Shown here: in pieces, positions 63,440 through 64,000 of the stretch | How the letters are laid out: every line of letters starts with the position of its first letter | Numbering within the stretch: the stretch's first letter is position 1 | Origin: Bradyrhizobium ontarionense | GTDB taxonomy: Bacteria > Pseudomonadota > Alphaproteobacteria > Rhizobiales > Xanthobacteraceae | DNA: 64,000 nucleotides | Reading direction: 5' to 3' | Assembly: GCF_021088345.1 (NCBI RefSeq) | Contig: NZ_CP088156.1 | Coordinates: 1,860,001 to 1,924,000, forward strand | Notes under the pieces: generated by a model | Told to the model about the DNA's origin: nothing | Database searches by the model: none | The model's input: the letters and a program-made list of their open reading frames with translations, nothing else | Program-made: the position numbers and the translations under genes

Positions 63440-64000
63440 TTACGTCCTCGAATAATCGAATTTCGCCCAGTAGTCCGATTCCCAATTCGCGGGCTCGAAG
63501 CGCCAGCCGCGCTTCTTCCTCTCGGCTTTGTCTTTTGCGGTCGGGAAGTAGCTGCGAACCTGATCCGGATCCGGCGCATTCGCAGGTACAAAGGTCGCCC
63601 TGGAAGCGCGCACGAACTTCAGCGTTTCCGCACCGACTGGCGCGTCGAGCAGCACCAATCCTTGTGGCTGGTCCTGACCATTGCTTTCCGATTGGCCCTT
63701 CGAACCAGCGATGGTCTTTTCCATTCCCAGATGGACGTCGTAGCTGTACACCGTGACGTCGATCGAGACCGTAATTTCGCAATAGCCGTAGAGCAGCGAG
63801 TCGCTGCCGCTGCGGCGATAAGCCAGCGCCAGGAAGAACTCGACGCAGACATGGACAAGACCGAGCACATCGAGTTGACCGCCGGCACGAAGATAGCCGG
63901 CCAGCTCCGTCGATGAGTTGGTGATCTTCAGGTATCCGCCCGCCATCACATACAGGCCGCCGCTGGCGATCCCGATGTCGAAGGACAGCGCACCGCCGAA
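63440..64000 (-). CDS. 3' end of a large uncharacterised protein (partial)
   Basis: The frame is open to the window edge, so the N-terminal part is missing. The visible 186 residues start FGGALSFDIGIASGGLYVMA and continue with alternating hydrophobic/polar strands (GQLDVLGLVHVCVEFFLALA, CEITVSIDVTVYSYDVHLGM), probably a beta-sheet-rich domain. The C-terminus is charged (FPTAKDKAERKKRGWRFEPA, then SDYWAKFDYSRT). No family is recognised. The stop is separated from the giant gene's ATG by one base. Confidence 0.75.
   Translation of the reverse strand, partial: FGGALSFDIGIASGGLYVMAGGYLKITNSSTELAGYLRAGGQLDVLGLVHVCVEFFLALAYRRSGSDSLLYGYCEITVSIDVTVYSYDVHLGMEKTIAGSKGQSESNGQDQPQGLVLLDAPVGAETLKFVRASRATFVPANAPDPDQVRSYFPTAKDKAERKKRGWRFEPANWESDYWAKFDYSRT

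Noticed and set aside
56242-63591. Longer start for the giant gene, 51 codons upstream of 63438
   Set aside because: It overlaps the upstream coding sequence, is Arg-rich (MYLRMRRIRIRFAATSRP) and lacks a ribosome site; ATG 63438 has a good one and a one-base spacing from the previous stop.
55011-64000. Contractile injection or type VI secretion cluster
   Set aside because: No tube, sheath, baseplate, PAAR, LysM or AAA ATPase genes are visible; the operon resembles these only in having a very large protein.
1-64000. CRISPR arrays
   Set aside because: No regularly spaced direct repeats with unique spacers were seen; the repeats found are palindromic and dispersed.

Overview
The window looks like a chromosomal segment of a high-GC alphaproteobacterium of the Bradyrhizobium type (inference). 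The evidence is family-level similarity of most proteins, uniformly GC-rich codon use, intergenic palindromic repeat elements of the kind scattered through Bradyrhizobium genomes, and generous housekeeping and transport content. No CRISPR array, rRNA or replication origin was seen.

Left part (1-44.9 kb) is ordinary core or lineage chromosome. It carries tRNA-Leu(GAG), a FliN-type protein, lipB, a tautomerase/LysR pair, an AraC regulator, a GbsR-DUF4166-epimerase operon with a palindrome on the first start codon, and a methyltransferase. Next come an acylphosphatase/PEP-mutase-family pair, biotin-dependent carboxylase alpha (pccA), a zinc metallopeptidase and a hybrid histidine kinase. An MFS/ArsB-type transporter pair is followed by a TetX-like monooxygenase divergent from its TetR regulator, with two perfect operators between them. 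A YciF-like ferritin fold protein, a secreted phosphodiesterase with a strong terminator, a 1-Cys peroxiredoxin, two chemoreceptors, a DEAD-box helicase and a Spy-like protein follow. A HyuA-HyuB-DctPQM locus (hydantoinase/oxoprolinase plus TRAP transporter), a photolyase, a lysine-rich histone-H1-like protein and small secreted proteins complete it. Gaps between these genes hold large dyad repeats; three of them fold on paper into the same cloverleaf (outer stem plus three arms).

Right part (44.9 kb to the end) is accessory. A complete tRNA-Arg(TCG) is followed by a tRNA-3'-end-like remnant that overlaps the start of a P4-type tyrosine integrase, an AlpA/excisionase-like gene, a winged-helix replication-like gene with a palindrome on its start, a sigma-like gene interrupted by one in-frame amber codon, a protein-isoaspartate-methyltransferase-like gene, and an IS66 element whose right end is missing. 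Then comes about 1.5 kb of gene debris: an integrase C-terminus, a beta-propeller piece, a frameshifted PrtN-type activator and a further small remnant.

The last 9 kb is one leftward operon of at least four genes. In order of transcription they are the 3' end of a protein running off the window, a 2,398-residue beta-rich protein I cannot assign to any family, a small secreted cysteine-rich protein, and a secreted aspzincin (M35-like) metalloendopeptidase. This is the best candidate here for an undescribed system. Its function is unknown, and because the upstream part lies outside the window only about half of it may be visible.
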